Origin: Chytridium lagenaria
Lineage: Eukaryota > Chytridiomycota > Chytridiomycetes > Chytridiales > Chytridiaceae
Assembly: GCA_025449115.1 (NCBI GenBank)
Contig: JAHLKC010000082.1
Span: 62,001 to 126,000, forward strand
Direction of reading: 5' to 3'
Length of the DNA stretch: 64,000 bases
Shown: positions 22,866 to 34,201 of the stretch, in pieces
Position numbering within the stretch: the first letter of the stretch is position 1
Layout: the number at the start of each line of letters is the position of its first letter
The notes under the pieces: model-generated
The model's input: the letters and a program-made list of their open reading frames with translations, nothing else
Database searches by the model: none
What the model was told of the DNA's origin: nothing
Position numbers and translations under genes: made by a program

Positions 22866-25386
22866 ATGATATCACCCTCAACCCCTCGCGTCAAAAACCT
22901 CCTCTTTCTTCTCCTCCTCCTCCCCTCCCTCACAACCTCAACCGCAACAGGCCCTCGTCCACCCCCCACCTCCCCCAGTCTCCGACACCCCTCCAGCAAT
23001 CGATCCAGACCCCACCTCCCGCGTAGATGACACCTACGACTACGCCACCTCCCCTCACCGTTTCGACGATGACCAAACAACCTCCACCAACCTCCCCACC
23101 CTCGACGCCCTCCTCCCCGTCCTCCCCCGTACTCCACGCGGATACGGCATCCCCTGCTCCAACCGCACCCACTGGGTCGCCCTCCACCGTTCCCGTCGTT
23201 TCTGGAACGACACTCAACTCGAAACCTCTCTCCGCCAATCCATCCCTTTCCCACCCTGGTCCAACGCCGCCTACCTCGCCTACAGTCGCACCGGTGACCC
23301 TCTCCCGGGTCGCACCATGATCCCTGAACGGATGCGAGCGTTGGGGGTGTTGGCGCTCGCGGAATGCGTGTACTATAATAACACGTATACGGAGGTGTTG
23401 AATCAGGCGTTGTTAAGCGTGGCGTTGCAGCCGTCTTGGAGACGCCGGAGAATGATCCGAGGTTGTTTTTGTTTCATGGGAGGGGTCAGCATTTTAATTT
23501 GTATGCGGGACCGACCGTGGGGATTTTGGCGCAGATTGTTTGGTTGCTTGGGGATAGGGTTAGGGCGAATGTGGCGGCGGTTGTGAGGAGTGAGGTGGAG
23601 AGAAGGGTGTTGACACCTTCGAGGACGTATTTTCAGACGGGGAATTTGGGAAAGTGAGTCTAGGATTCTGCTTCTTTATTTTATTTTTTTTGTTCGTGTT
23701 TTTTGTTGTTTCTTCTTGCTTTTTACGTACTTTGCTTAATTCTTAATTATTTTGTTTTAAAATCTTGCCACTCCTTTTTCATCCGTATATGCCCTTTATT
23801 TTTCTAACGCGTTTTCTTTTCGTTTTGGTTTAGTTGGACATTTGAGAATATCTTCATCTCTGAGAGTAACAGGAACCCGTTAACTTTTGGCGGCGTGTTA
23901 CTGGGTGCGCTCATGTTTGGACGGGATCTGAGGGAACGCGCTGTGGTTGTGAGAGGGATCGCGCAATTCGTGCAGAGGTATTTGATGACGGTTTGGGAGG
24001 GTATCCAGAAGAAGGGTAAGTGTTGAAATTCTCTCACACATATAATCCTACTCTTTTGTATGTCCATTTTAGGGCTAATTGATTCTTTTTTCTTTTAAAA
24101 AAATACATGTAGATTGGGGTATTATGGACTTGGGTTTGGCAGTTATCTTGAGGTGAGGGAGTTGATGCTGGATGCGACGCAGGGACAGATAGAGTTGTTG
24201 AATAATGAGCAGGCGGCGTTTTTAGCGATGTATCCGACATTTTTTATGATGAATCCTGCGAGGAATCCGTGGGCTTGTGTAGGAGATTGCCGTGAGTTTA
24301 ATTTGCTGTTACTTGTTTTTGATATTCAAAAAAAAAAAGGAAAAGGAAAAGAAGAGTGGTTGCTCAACATCATTATAAAAATATAGGGATTGAACCGGGA
24401 CTCTCGAGATTCTTGCTGGGATATACACGTCAAGCGTTCAACCTTACGGGTACAAGAGAGTTTGGACCAATGGCGATTACATCGTATTTCAGTACAGCAT
24501 CCATCGGGTATCACCTGGGATCCACACCTCCACGACCTCCCAGTGCACGCCTTGTTGCGCTTTTATCGCGTATTCTCGCCAACGACGGACGTATCCGACA
24601 TAACGCCAACCACAGAACCATTTGGAACGTACCAGGCGTGATTGTAGGACGTCCCGGTCCCCTCCCAGCAACCTCCAACCTCTACTACACGTTTAACACA
24701 TGTGGGAACGGTGCATCCCATGATCACGCGGCAGTGGGTGCATATGTGGTGTCGGTGAATGGTCGAAATATCTTGGGTGATCCTGGAGGACCCGAGTTTT
24801 ATGGTGCGCAGTTTTACGTTGATCGGTATAACAGTGCATTCACCAATGCCACTGGACACCCTGTCCCGGTTGTCTCTGGGTTCTTGCAGGAACGTGGGAA
24901 GGAGGTGTGTCAGCGTGTGCCGTATCCAGGGATTGTTGGACAGAGTTTTACGGATACAGTGGATAGCGTGTCGATTGATATGATGCTGGCATACCCGCAG
25001 GCGACGATGCAGACGGGGTTGCGGAGACTTGTGAGAACCGTGATGCATGATCGAAGAGGGAGAGGGAGGTTGACTGTGATGGATACGGTTGGGTTTGATA
25101 CGTCGATTGGGGGATGGCGAGAAAGACGTTTAGAACACAGACTACGGGGAACAAGTTGTCAAGGTTTGCGAGGACGTCGAATGTGAGTGGGACATTTTTC
25201 ATTCCTGGTGAAGTGTGGAGGGTGAATGTGACGTTGGTGTCCTTGACACATAATGTTGGGAACATGAGGATGGTGGTTGAGGATATTGTAGATGTGGATA
25301 CAAAAGAGACGTGGCCCATCATCTCAACCACGCTGACGAATGTTCAAAGTGCAGTGGTTGGATTTATGTTTGAGCCCATACTTTAG
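22866..25386 (+). CDS. secreted heparinase II/III-like polysaccharide lyase
   Basis: Extracellular enzyme likely to cleave an acidic polysaccharide by beta-elimination. Signal peptide from the ATG at 22866 (VKNLLFLLLLLPSLTTSTA). The N-terminal part (about 23030-23660) looks like an alpha/alpha toroid: RGYGIPCSNRTHWVAL, ALGVLALAECVYYNN, RLFLFHGRGQHFNLYAGP, TYFQTGNLG. Next exons: NPLTFGGVLLGALMFGRDLR, then YYGLGFGSYLEVRELM. The large exon (about 24385-25180) holds the heparinase II/III-type beta-sandwich core with NGASHDHAAVGAYVVSVNGR and ILGDPGGPEFYGAQFYVDRY, where the buried His-Asp/Asn region and the DPG motif fit the family. The C-terminus ends FMFEPIL at 25386. One-base shifts occur at about 22950-23020, 23435 and 25120. 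Substrate cannot be told from sequence; algal or bacterial uronate polymers are possible targets. Confidence 0.7.
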
Positions 25387-26294
25387 CAGAATAAAAAGCA
25401 AGTTGTAAATATTCTATTTTTTGTACATGTGATTATTTATTATTTATTTAATGGTTAATTTATTTTAGTTAGTTTTTGCATCAATTATTTTTGTATTTTA
25501 CGCGTCATTTATTATTTTAAAACTAAAATAAATGAAAATACATTAAAAATAAATAACAAAAGACATTATTGATGATGACGCGTGCAGCAGTGTTTTTTAT
25601 TAATGATATGGATTGGTGTGTTGTTGATTAATTAATATATTAATTTAAATTATGCTTTTGCCCTGCATTATTTTTAATTAAATATTCGTGTGTAACACTG
25701 TTTAAGTATTCAATGTTACACACATGCTCGCGCCTGTATCACTTTTAGAATAAATAAATAAATAACACAAACGGCCAACTTGTATTTCATATTCATATTC
25801 TACTTATTAAGTATAGATAAAAAGAAAAGACACGAGAATAAACAAGTAATAAATATAAAATATTAATGAATATTAATGAATAATAAAATAAATATAATAT
25901 TTATTTATAATAATGAATTCAGAAAGACAATTATAAGAAAGGGGTGTATTTATATTCCGTCCGCTTTGTATTCACTTGATTCATTAATTAATTATAATTA
26001 TATTTTCTTTTTTTAATTTTAATTAATTATTCCATGTACAACAATAACATGATGTGCATCTGATAATTAATTAATTCATTATTCGGTAATTTATTACTTT
26101 TTATTGCGTCTCCAAGGAGTCCGTCTTTTTTTTTATTTTCACACCTCCTCATTACCCCGTCTTTATCCCCCCATTTCAAACCGGTCATCTGTCATAAGGA
26201 GCACTGAAAGAGTAGAGACTGTAGAGAGAGGAGAGAGAGGGCTCATTTCATTGAATTCATTCAGTCCAAACGGAATATATACACATAGATTAGA
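25387..26294. other. AT-rich intergenic region
   Basis: About 900 bp of strongly A/T-rich DNA with repeated AATTAATTAATTA and TAATGAATAATAAAATAAATA tracts. It flattens to normal composition near 26100, just before the WSC gene. Base composition contrasts sharply with the GC-rich genes on either side. No gene or RNA supported. Confidence 0.6.
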
Positions 26295-29200
26295 ATGATC
26301 AAAAGAACAACAACTGCAACTACAACGACGACGGCGACGGCGACGGTGACGAGCAGGATGATGATGCAGCAGATCTTCATGGCCGTAATGGCCATCATTC
26401 TCATGACTCTACCGGATCAAGCATCCGCTGCTGTCACCATCGGATCGGCTGGATGCTTCTCCACTGGCACATTCAGCTTTAGATCCTCTTGGTTCGATGC
26501 TGGGGAAAAAAGCTCGCTCACCGTCTCGGAATGCGCTTCAGCTTGCGGAACAGACATCTTTTTCGCCATCAAGCCCTCACCTACTCTCTTTGGCTACGTC
26601 TACAGCTGTCAATGCATCACCTCTCGCACAGACACAGCCATCGTCGCTGACAACATTGGCGGCACCTCATCAAGATCTCTCTGCTCCCTCGAATGCAGAG
26701 ATGGGAACCGTTGTGGTGGCTACGGTTTATTTTCTTTCAGCACCTACCTCTCCATCTACAGAGCGGCTGAAACTGCCGCCGTTGTCACTCCTCCCGTTCA
26801 AACCATTGCTCCTCCTCCTCCTGCCCCATCTCGAGCACCCTCCCCTCCCGCCGCTTCCCCAACCCCTGATCCCCAGCCAGAACAGCCTTCATCCCCTCCA
26901 GCCGACGATACCATCCCAGCCACCGTCGCTCCCATCGTTGTCGTCGCTCCCAACGTCCCTGGATCTCAACCCCAAGTTTCGGACGGAGCAGGTGGAGCCA
27001 ACAATGTCGTTATTGGTCCAAACGTCAACTCTCCCAACCTCCAACCCACCCTCATCGCCCCGGCCGCCCCACCAGGTGTGTGGTGGAGGTGGAGGTGGTG
27101 GCGGAGGTGGTAACGGCGGTGCTGCTCCTGCCGCTCCTTCATCACCCGGTGCCAACAGTGGTTCACCCACCACCATCCCAGACACACCACCAGGGATCGC
27201 CATCAACAATGATCAAAACAACCCCCTCCTCCCCAGCAACCGTTCCGAAGGTCTCTCCACCGCAGGCAGCGCCGCCATCGGTGTCGCTGCCGTCCTCTGC
27301 ATCTCTGCCATAGCCGTTGGTCTTCTCGTCCGTCGTTCACGTGTTGGATCCAACGGCGTCGCTCCCGCCGCTGGCCCTAACAGTGGAGGCATCATCGCCG
27401 GCGATGCTGCCTCGATTGAATCCGGTAACGGTCGTCCAGGTCCCGCCGCTCCCATGGCTTTCCTCGGTAAATCCTCGCTCCCATCCTTTTTCCAATCCAA
27501 ATCCGCCAATAGCGTGAGATCAGCTTCACCCGCAGTGTCCGCGTCAGACGTCTCTGTGGAGATGGGCACAGCTGCGGCTATGAGTGTGCCGATGGCGACG
27601 AGGAGTTTGACGGTTTCGTCCACGGGGACGGTGACCGCGCCGCCGGCTGCGGCTACGAAGAAGACTTCGAATAAATCGCTTTTGGGAGGAGTTGTGGTTG
27701 GGGCTGCCAATGTTTCGGCTATTGAGGGACGGATCTCGCCGCAAGGGTTCTTTGGGAGAAGAAGAATGGGTCTGACACGTCGGCTGTCTCTGCGAATGAG
27801 AAGAATGCCGCTTTGCCGGCGCTCGGTGTCATGACGGCGCAACCTTTGTTTGAGGATGGTGGTGAGTGGATTTTTTATTGTTTTTTATTGCTTTTATATT
27901 TTGTAAGGCATCCTATTGTATTTTTGCCTTGCTGTTCACTGGTTTTTTCCTTATATATGTACTCATATATATTTTCACTTTGTTTAAAGTCACCAATGTG
28001 ACGAGCTCGCATTTCCCGTCTGCGTCTCAACCTATGCCCGATCTTCAACCCATCTCGGGTGCGTCCACCACTGCCGTCGCGGCCGCCTCCGTCCCCCCCT
28101 CCGTGATGGCCTCCGCCGCCGCAGCATCGGCCATCCCCTCATCGACCTCCAAACAAATTGACGCAGACGAAGAAGATCGTCAACGTCGTCGTCGCGCTCC
28201 CTCGAGCATCTACATGGAGGCCGCTGCCGTCAATGCTGTCCGATCCCTCGGCACCGACACCACCACCCCTGCTACAGATGACGCACCCCTCGCCTCCGTT
28301 ATGGCCCCGTCGCCCCTAAAACGAAGAATGTGGGCAAACTGACGTTTTGTCAGCAAGTCGGTCACGAGACGAAATTGTGAGTTTCTCCAACCCACCCTCC
28401 GTCTTATCCTACGGTGCCGTCTCCAACGTTTCCTCCCGTTCCTCGACCGCATCCTCCGCTCAAGACGTGGACAGAAACTCCATCTCAACCTTCATCGACT
28501 ACGGCTCTGAAGCCTACTCTGACTATGATGACGACGGTTCCTCTATGATGCGTTTTCCATCGCCTCCTCCGCTATCCTTGGTCGATCTACCTCCACCCGT
28601 AGTCTTGGCGTCCACCGCGTCATCTCCCAATCCTCATCCACCTCATCCCTCCAAAACCCCTCCCACCATCATCTCCACCACCCCTTCCTCCGTCCCGCAG
28701 GTCCAAGTCTTATCACCCCATCCTCCTCCATCGCCTCCTCAGGCTCCTCCCCGTCCATCTCCTCCTCAAACTCCCCCTCCCACCCAACCCAAACCTCCCA
28801 CCACGGACTCCACCACCTCGCCACCGCCAATCTCGCAAACCAATAAACTACCAACACACCACCTCCCCGTCTTCCGCCGCTCTCCCTACCCACCCATCCT
28901 CCGCATCATCCCACCCAACCCCAACCCACCTCTCCTACACTCCTACCAAGTCTTTCCCGCCGAAGCCCCCTCGGAAGCCCCACCCATCTCTCCTTCGCCT
29001 CCTCCACAACCAACTCTGACCACGCACCATCCGCTCTCTCCTCCCTCCCTGACCTCCAACGCCCTTACAGCGACCTCTACTTCAACCGACGGTGACCCCC
29101 CACCACCCCCTATCGAGGAAACCCAAGGCTACCGTCATTTCGCCACCGCTCCTCCGATCGTCCCCCTGCCGTCGGGTGTCGACGTGACGGCCACCCCGGA

Positions 29201-29517
29201 TCGCACGTCATGGATTTCTGAGGAATCGTTTTTTCACGGCCGAGAATGATAGTATGGGAGAGTCGCGTCAACCGCGAGTGGCTTACACTAGCGCGAGTGC
29301 GTATACCAGTGCGAGTGGGTTTACGAATGAGAGTCTTGGAAGGTCGGAAAGTTTTGTGACGGCTGGGAGTGGGAGTCTTGGAAGGGATGGGAGAGATGGG
29401 GATGAGGAGAGTGAAGATGGGGATGGGGTTATTGATAGAGTTGCTGGAGAGGTTGAAGGAGGTGGAGGATGTGAAGGAGTTTTTCGTCAAGTTTCTCTTG
29501 CGCCCGTTGCGGTATTT
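26295..29517 (+). CDS. WSC-domain single-pass membrane protein (cell-wall stress sensor type) with long Pro-rich tail
   Basis: Probable surface sensor of the Wsc class that reports cell-wall stress to the cytoplasm. The first ATG (26295) gives a Thr-rich lead; MMMQQIFMAVMAIILMTLP (about 26358) is a better signal peptide start. The WSC-type domain follows: GCFSTGTFS, LTVSECASACG, YSCQCITS, CSLECRDGNRCGG, with the expected Cys spacing. A Pro/Ala/Ser-rich stalk ends in a poly-Gly stretch near 27090, where the frame changes by one base. The TM is GSAAIGVAAVLCISAIAVGL followed by VRRSR. The cytoplasmic tail continues via an intron (27862-27989) into 27990-28340 and, after another frame change, a very Pro-rich region and YTSASAYTSASGF to 29517. 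The tail is far longer than in yeast Wsc proteins. The gene may end earlier if the last segment is separate. Confidence 0.7.
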
Positions 29518-30173
29518 TAAAGAATATCATAACGCTTTTTTTCTAGATTTCCTTTTTTTTCTCTTCTTCTAAATGTGTTCTTCTTTGTTTTGATGTGTGT
29601 GTGTGGACTTCGTTTCCATTTTGATTTTGTTTGTTTCTTTTGTTGATATATGAGATGCCTTATCTGTTTTTTCGCCCCGTTCGATTTGGAGGACGGGTAG
29701 GCCCCCCTTTTTTTTTCTTTCCCTCCGACCTTTTCTCGGTTTGTGTGTCAAGTTTTGTAAGGATGTTCTTTTAAACGTTCTATCCCATTTTTCTAGTCTT
29801 TATAACAAACACCCTTTGTCTTTTCTTTGGTTACATATGTTTTGATCTTTTTTTTTGTAGACGGTTCGTTTTATTTTGATTTCATTTCTGTTCACCACCT
29901 TTTTGGCTATGCAGTTTATGTTGCTGACGGTTTGGATAAATTTTTTTTTTTTGCGGTATCCTTTTTTTTCTTTTCCGTCTCGGTCTTTGTCTTTCTCTTC
30001 TTTCTTTTTTTTTGGTTTTTGGAATACGCTGTGTTTGGAATACGCTGTTTTTTTACGAATGAATATCAAAGTCCGTTTATGTGGATAAAACGTATTTCAC
30101 CCTTTTAGTTTTCACACAAGGTCTGCATCTACACTTCCCAAGGTTTGTCCACCAAAAATCTTTAAAGGTGAAA
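29518..30173. other. T-rich intergenic region
   Basis: About 650 bp, markedly T-rich on the plus strand with many T5-T10 runs. It includes the 3' flank of the WSC gene and the promoter of the histone-fold gene. Short open stretches here are low-complexity Phe/Lys runs and are not supported as genes. Confidence 0.6.
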
Positions 30174-31267
30174 ATGGTTGCTGAAATGGATATCGACTCC
30201 ACCACAACATCCTCCATCTCCTCCGCCCTCATCTCCAACAACGACCCCTCCCCAGACACCCCCAAGCCCCCCCCCAAAAACGGTCCCGCAAATCCCACAC
30301 CCCCTTCAACGTTGAATCCGTCACCCTCTCCTCCCGGTCAACCGTCGAGCGGCAGCGGTGCGATCCACCTATGGCACTCCTTCTAGCACGCCGACATCCA
30401 AGAGGGGGAAGAAGGTGGAGGGACCTGTGAATGTGATGGAGGGGAGGAAGGGGATGGGATGTTGGCTGTGGGTGCTGCGAGGGTGTTGACGTTTCCGACG
30501 CCGAGGTGAAGGCGGTGATGAAGGAGGATGTGGAGGTGGTGCAGGTTGCGGCGGATGCGGCGGTGTTGATGAGTATGGCGACGGTGAGTTGTTTGTTTGA
30601 ATCGTTGTAGTCAACCGCTTATTTCCACATTAAGGCGTTATCGTTTAATGCTTACCCCGTTAAACCCCTTATCCTTCAATGTTTAACTTTTGTTGTTAAA
30701 TACTTCAACCGTACCCCGTTGTTGTTTTAACCCCTTATCCTTCAATACTTACCCCCCGTTATTGTCATAACCCCTTATCCTTCATTGTTTAACTCGTTAT
30801 TGTTAAACACTTGAATTCTTACCCCGTTATTGTTTATGACCTTACGACCGGGGATGGAAGCGCTCTTGTTTTCTTTTTTCAAAGCAGGGCGGGGGAGATT
30901 GAAGCGGTGATGATTGCGCTCAATCACCCTCCCGCCTCCAGCATTGTTCATCCACGATATTCTAACACCCCCTTCCAGCAAATGTTTCTCGAAAAACTCA
31001 CCCGAGATTCATGGGTATACACAGCCAACGCAGATCGCAAGACCATAGCATACCGGGATGTCGGTACGTCTCCATCCTCTCTCTATTTTCCTCATGATCA
31101 TAGCCAACGCTGTACAGCATCGCCACGAGTTAGAGTTTTTAGAAGGTAAGGAAGAGTGTGAAATGGGAATGTTGAGATTGTTTTTTTTAGATGTTATTCC
31201 TGTGACTGTCACTTTGAGGAGGGCGTTGGAGGAGAAGGCGAGGTTGGCGGTGGAGAGTGAGACGTGA
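30174..31267 (+). CDS. CHRAC1 / Dpb3 / POLE4-type histone-fold protein
   Basis: H2A-like histone-fold subunit, as found in the CHRAC chromatin remodeller and DNA polymerase epsilon, where it pairs with an H2B-like partner to bind DNA. The ATG at 30174 opens MVAEMDIDSTTTSS and a Pro-rich disordered stretch; the fold then starts with RVLTFPTPR and VKAVMKEDVEVVQVAADAAV (about 30480-30580). After an intron (30582-30980) come QMFLEKLTRDSWVYTANADR and KTIAYRDV, then ANAVQHRHELEFLE, then DVIPVTVTLRRALEEK, ending at 31267. The KTIAYRDVANAV..ELEFLEDVIP block parallels CHRAC1 (KVLTYSDLANTA..FLADILP). A missing G at GAGGTGAAG near 30503-30506 breaks the frame between FPTPR and VKAVMK. It could equally be called Dpb3, as the families are close. 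Confidence 0.75.
30610..30850. repeat. minisatellite in the long intron of the histone-fold gene
   Basis: Five to six imperfect copies of ACCCCTTATCCTTCAATGTT plus TAACTCGTTATTGTTAAAC-like sequence, unit about 40-50 bp, filling most of the 400-bp intron at 30582-30980. Confidence 0.8.
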
Positions 31268-31778
31268 AGACGCGTGGAAGAAGTGGAGGAACTCTTTTTT
31301 TTTAGTTTTTTTTTCTGTGTAAATATATTGATGAAGGATGGATAAGGGAGGTCTGTTTTTTATGTGTCGTGCCTTTTTTTTATATTGGGAAGTGGAGGTG
31401 TTGGGAAGAGAGGGGTTTTGAAACACAGATAGGTGGGATTTGAAGTCGGCACACACGAATAATTTTGTGGTAATTGTTCTCATCGAAATCGGCCTTCCCT
31501 TATTTCAGCAAGACAGGACAAAAGGATGTTGTTGCTGAAAACTGAAAACGAAACGGTATGTGGACGGAAATAACCCGAAAAATAAAACAAAAATTAACTT
31601 CCAGAAAGCATGGTTGGTGGGAACATACATAAAAAAAAAAGGCTTTTATATCATAATGATGATGGAAAAAAAAACTACCCCAAAAAAAATCCCAAAAAAA
31701 CACCTATTCCTCCTCCAACGAGAAAACCAACAAACAATTGATTACATGAGATAAAAGTAGAATATAAACAATGATGTT
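31268..31778. other. convergent 3' region
   Basis: 510 bp between the ends of two convergent genes (histone-fold gene and prenylcysteine oxidase). T-runs on one side and A-runs on the other are consistent with two opposing 3' ends. No other feature. Confidence 0.5.
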
Positions 31779-33538
31779 TTACAACTTGGCTTTAACTTTC
31801 CCACCACCCTCCTTCCACCTCCTCCCCAAAAGCTGCACCACATTCATAGCCGCAACAGTCTCCGACTCCATAGTCGACAACGCCGCCTCCATAGCATTCA
31901 CATAATAAACGCCTCCCCGTCCCTCCCCATCCACCAAAAACCTCCCCAAACTCCCCACCACTCCTCGGGCTTAAAATCGGATAACTATCCCACTCGATCC
32001 TCTTCACATCCACCACCTTCTTATACATTTTCGCGAGAAGCCCATCATCCATCCGTGTGGGTGAGAAGATTTTCGTCACGGTCAGGTTGTTGGAGAGAAC
32101 CGCTTTGATGGCGACGGAATTGAAGAGGGGGTGTCGGTGGGATCGGTGGGGCGCTGGGACGGCAGGTGATGGTGGTGGGGAGGATGGCGTCTTCGGAGAG
32201 ACCGAAATAAGTGGGGTTGAGTAAACCCGTGACAAGGGTCACGTAGAGATGAACAAAAGGTATGGTAGGAGGTTTTTCAATACCCGTGAATTTGATCCCC
32301 TCAATCGCCTAAAAGAATAATTATATAATTAGAAAACAAAAACGAGAAAAATAAAACAATAAATAAATAAACAAAAGACAAAAAGTAATTACCTTGTTAG
32401 CAGGCACACCCAACACAACCACATCAAATTCTCTCTGTCCACCATTACCATCCTTCACCAGATACACGGCCCCATTTTCCGTCGCCTTCTTAGTGATCTC
32501 GACGACAGGTCTGTTGATTAGGACTTGAGCGCCGGATTCACGAAGCATCTCTTTGAAAATGTTTTCATTGCCCATATCCACTGCTTCGGTGGGGACAAAT
32601 GCAGCTACAAGGCATACCAGCGCGGCGAGGGCGTTGAGGTCAAGGTTCTGACCATAGTTAACGCGGGTGGCGGCCTGATTGATGAGTGTAAATAGAAAAT
32701 GAATTAATGCAAATATACGATAACGATGCAAAAAAAAAAAAACCACCAAAAAAGGCAAAAACCGGGAAAAAACTATGGTCATGATCGAAGAATGAATTAC
32801 TAGAATCAAAAACTTATACAGACCTCCACAAACTCCCTCAAATAAGCCTCTCCAATCCCCTTTCCCCTTAAAAACTCCCAAGCCTCCTTCCCAACCAACT
32901 CCCGAATCCCAAGCGCATCCAGCAAACCCTCAACGCTCTCAAACCCCAACTTTTCCTTCTCCGCCAATGCATAGTTCGAGCCAAACAAGTCACCAGCCTC
33001 CAACGCAAGCTTCCGAGACCGTGTCGTTGATAGAGGGCCCCACCGCCATAAAGCACCAGCAACGGTACGCCATGGACGGTGGAGGCCGTGTAGACGATGC
33101 TGTGGCCATCGTAGATTCCAACAGGGGGAGCAGTAAGGGGTTCAGTGGTGCCGGGATGGGGAGGTGAGGTTGTGGGAGAGGGAAAAGTCGTGGAGGTTTT
33201 TGTTGATGTTAACTTCATGGAAAAGTGTTAGCTTCTTTTCAAACCCTTGTTAAATACAATCTCACCAAATATCGAAGCCCCAACTTCAACTTTAACCTTC
33301 TCCTCCCCATCCGCAATCTCAACAAACCTAACCCGTCCCCCAATTCTCCCACTTGCCTCGTACACCGTCACATCCGCATCCACATCTCGTCGCGATAAAA
33401 AGTATGCGGTCGATGCACCAGCAGCTCCGGCGCCGATGATGGCAACACGGGGGATGGATTGTTCATGAGGACGTATTGGGTGGTGTGAGCGTGGATGTGG
33501 AAAGCGATGAGCAGCAGGGCAAACAGGCGGAGCAGCAT
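31779..33538 (-). CDS. prenylcysteine oxidase (prenylcysteine lyase, PCYOX-type)
   Basis: FAD enzyme that cleaves farnesyl- or geranylgeranyl-cysteine released when prenylated proteins are degraded, yielding an isoprenoid aldehyde, cysteine and H2O2; usually in the lysosome/vacuole or secretory route. The ATG at 33538 encodes a signal peptide (MLLRLFALLLIAFHIHAH). Then the FAD Rossmann motif RVAIIGAGAAGASTAYFL and YEASGRIGGR; YALAEKEKLGFESVEGLLDA; after an intron, the diagnostic RVNYGQNLDLNALAALVCL (human MRVNYGQSTDINAF); NGGQREFDVVVLGVPANK; FVHLYVTLVTGLLNPTYFGL; and the C-terminal YYVNAMEAALSTMESETVAA. It ends KVKAKL at 31779. Shifts near 33450, 33160 and 32160 break the frame and are probably one-base errors. 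It is transcribed divergently from the carotenoid oxygenase. Confidence 0.85.
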
Positions 33539-34201
33539 GGATGTGATGCTTTTTCTCTGTCCAAAAAAAATTATTGGGTGGGAGGCATGGCTGCAACTTG
33601 ACGCCTTTTTGGGGTCATTGGTTGCAACGCGTTGATGTGTAGGTTAGTGGTTATAGCCAAATGGACTTTTCTTTAGGTTGCCCAGACGAGTGACTGACTG
33701 ACTGACTGGCCATGCCTCGTTAGAAAGCTTGTTGATTACTCTAACATATGTTCCAATGCAATTCCCACTTCTCTATATAGTCTCTCTGATGCATTTGCGC
33801 AGGTAACCCTTGACCCGTCCACAGCAGTAACATACTTACACCGCATTAACACAGAGAGAGAGATCTTTGTGTCAATGACCCCGTCAGTTTCCCCTTGTTT
33901 TTTGGGCCAGTCCTGCTCTTTTTTGCGGGATCAAAAATTAACATCATCAGACAAACTCCGCTATTATATAAGAAAAAGCCTCCGCAAGTTTTGAAATTCA
34001 AGCAATGCTTGTCTTCGGAAGCATCGAAAGCGAAATGAAGCTTGAAATCATGGACAAATACGCCGCCCATCCCCCGCACCGCTCTTGCTCTATTTAATCC
34101 CACTCACATTTCCGTTTCCTGAGAAGTAGCTCATTCATTATCGAAAGCAAAGATCTATTGAGCCCACCCTCTTCCAAAAACTACCTTACACCTCCACAGC
34201 A
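33539..34201. promoter_or_regulatory. bidirectional promoter region between prenylcysteine oxidase and carotenoid oxygenase
   Basis: 663 bp separate the two opposite starts (33538 minus, 34202 plus). A TGACTGACTGACTGAC run lies at about 33692-33708 and a TATATAG at 33774. No ORF here is convincing. Shared control of the two genes is an inference from the head-to-head layout. Confidence 0.5.

Noticed and set aside
26497..27060. Upstream part of a 445-codon frame overlapping the WSC domain
   Set aside because: The WSC cysteines and signal peptide lie in the other frame; this frame is only credible after the poly-Gly point near 27090.
29800..30108. Overlapping Phe-rich and Lys-rich open frames
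   Set aside because: Low-complexity homopolymer DNA in a promoter region; no motif, no splice context.
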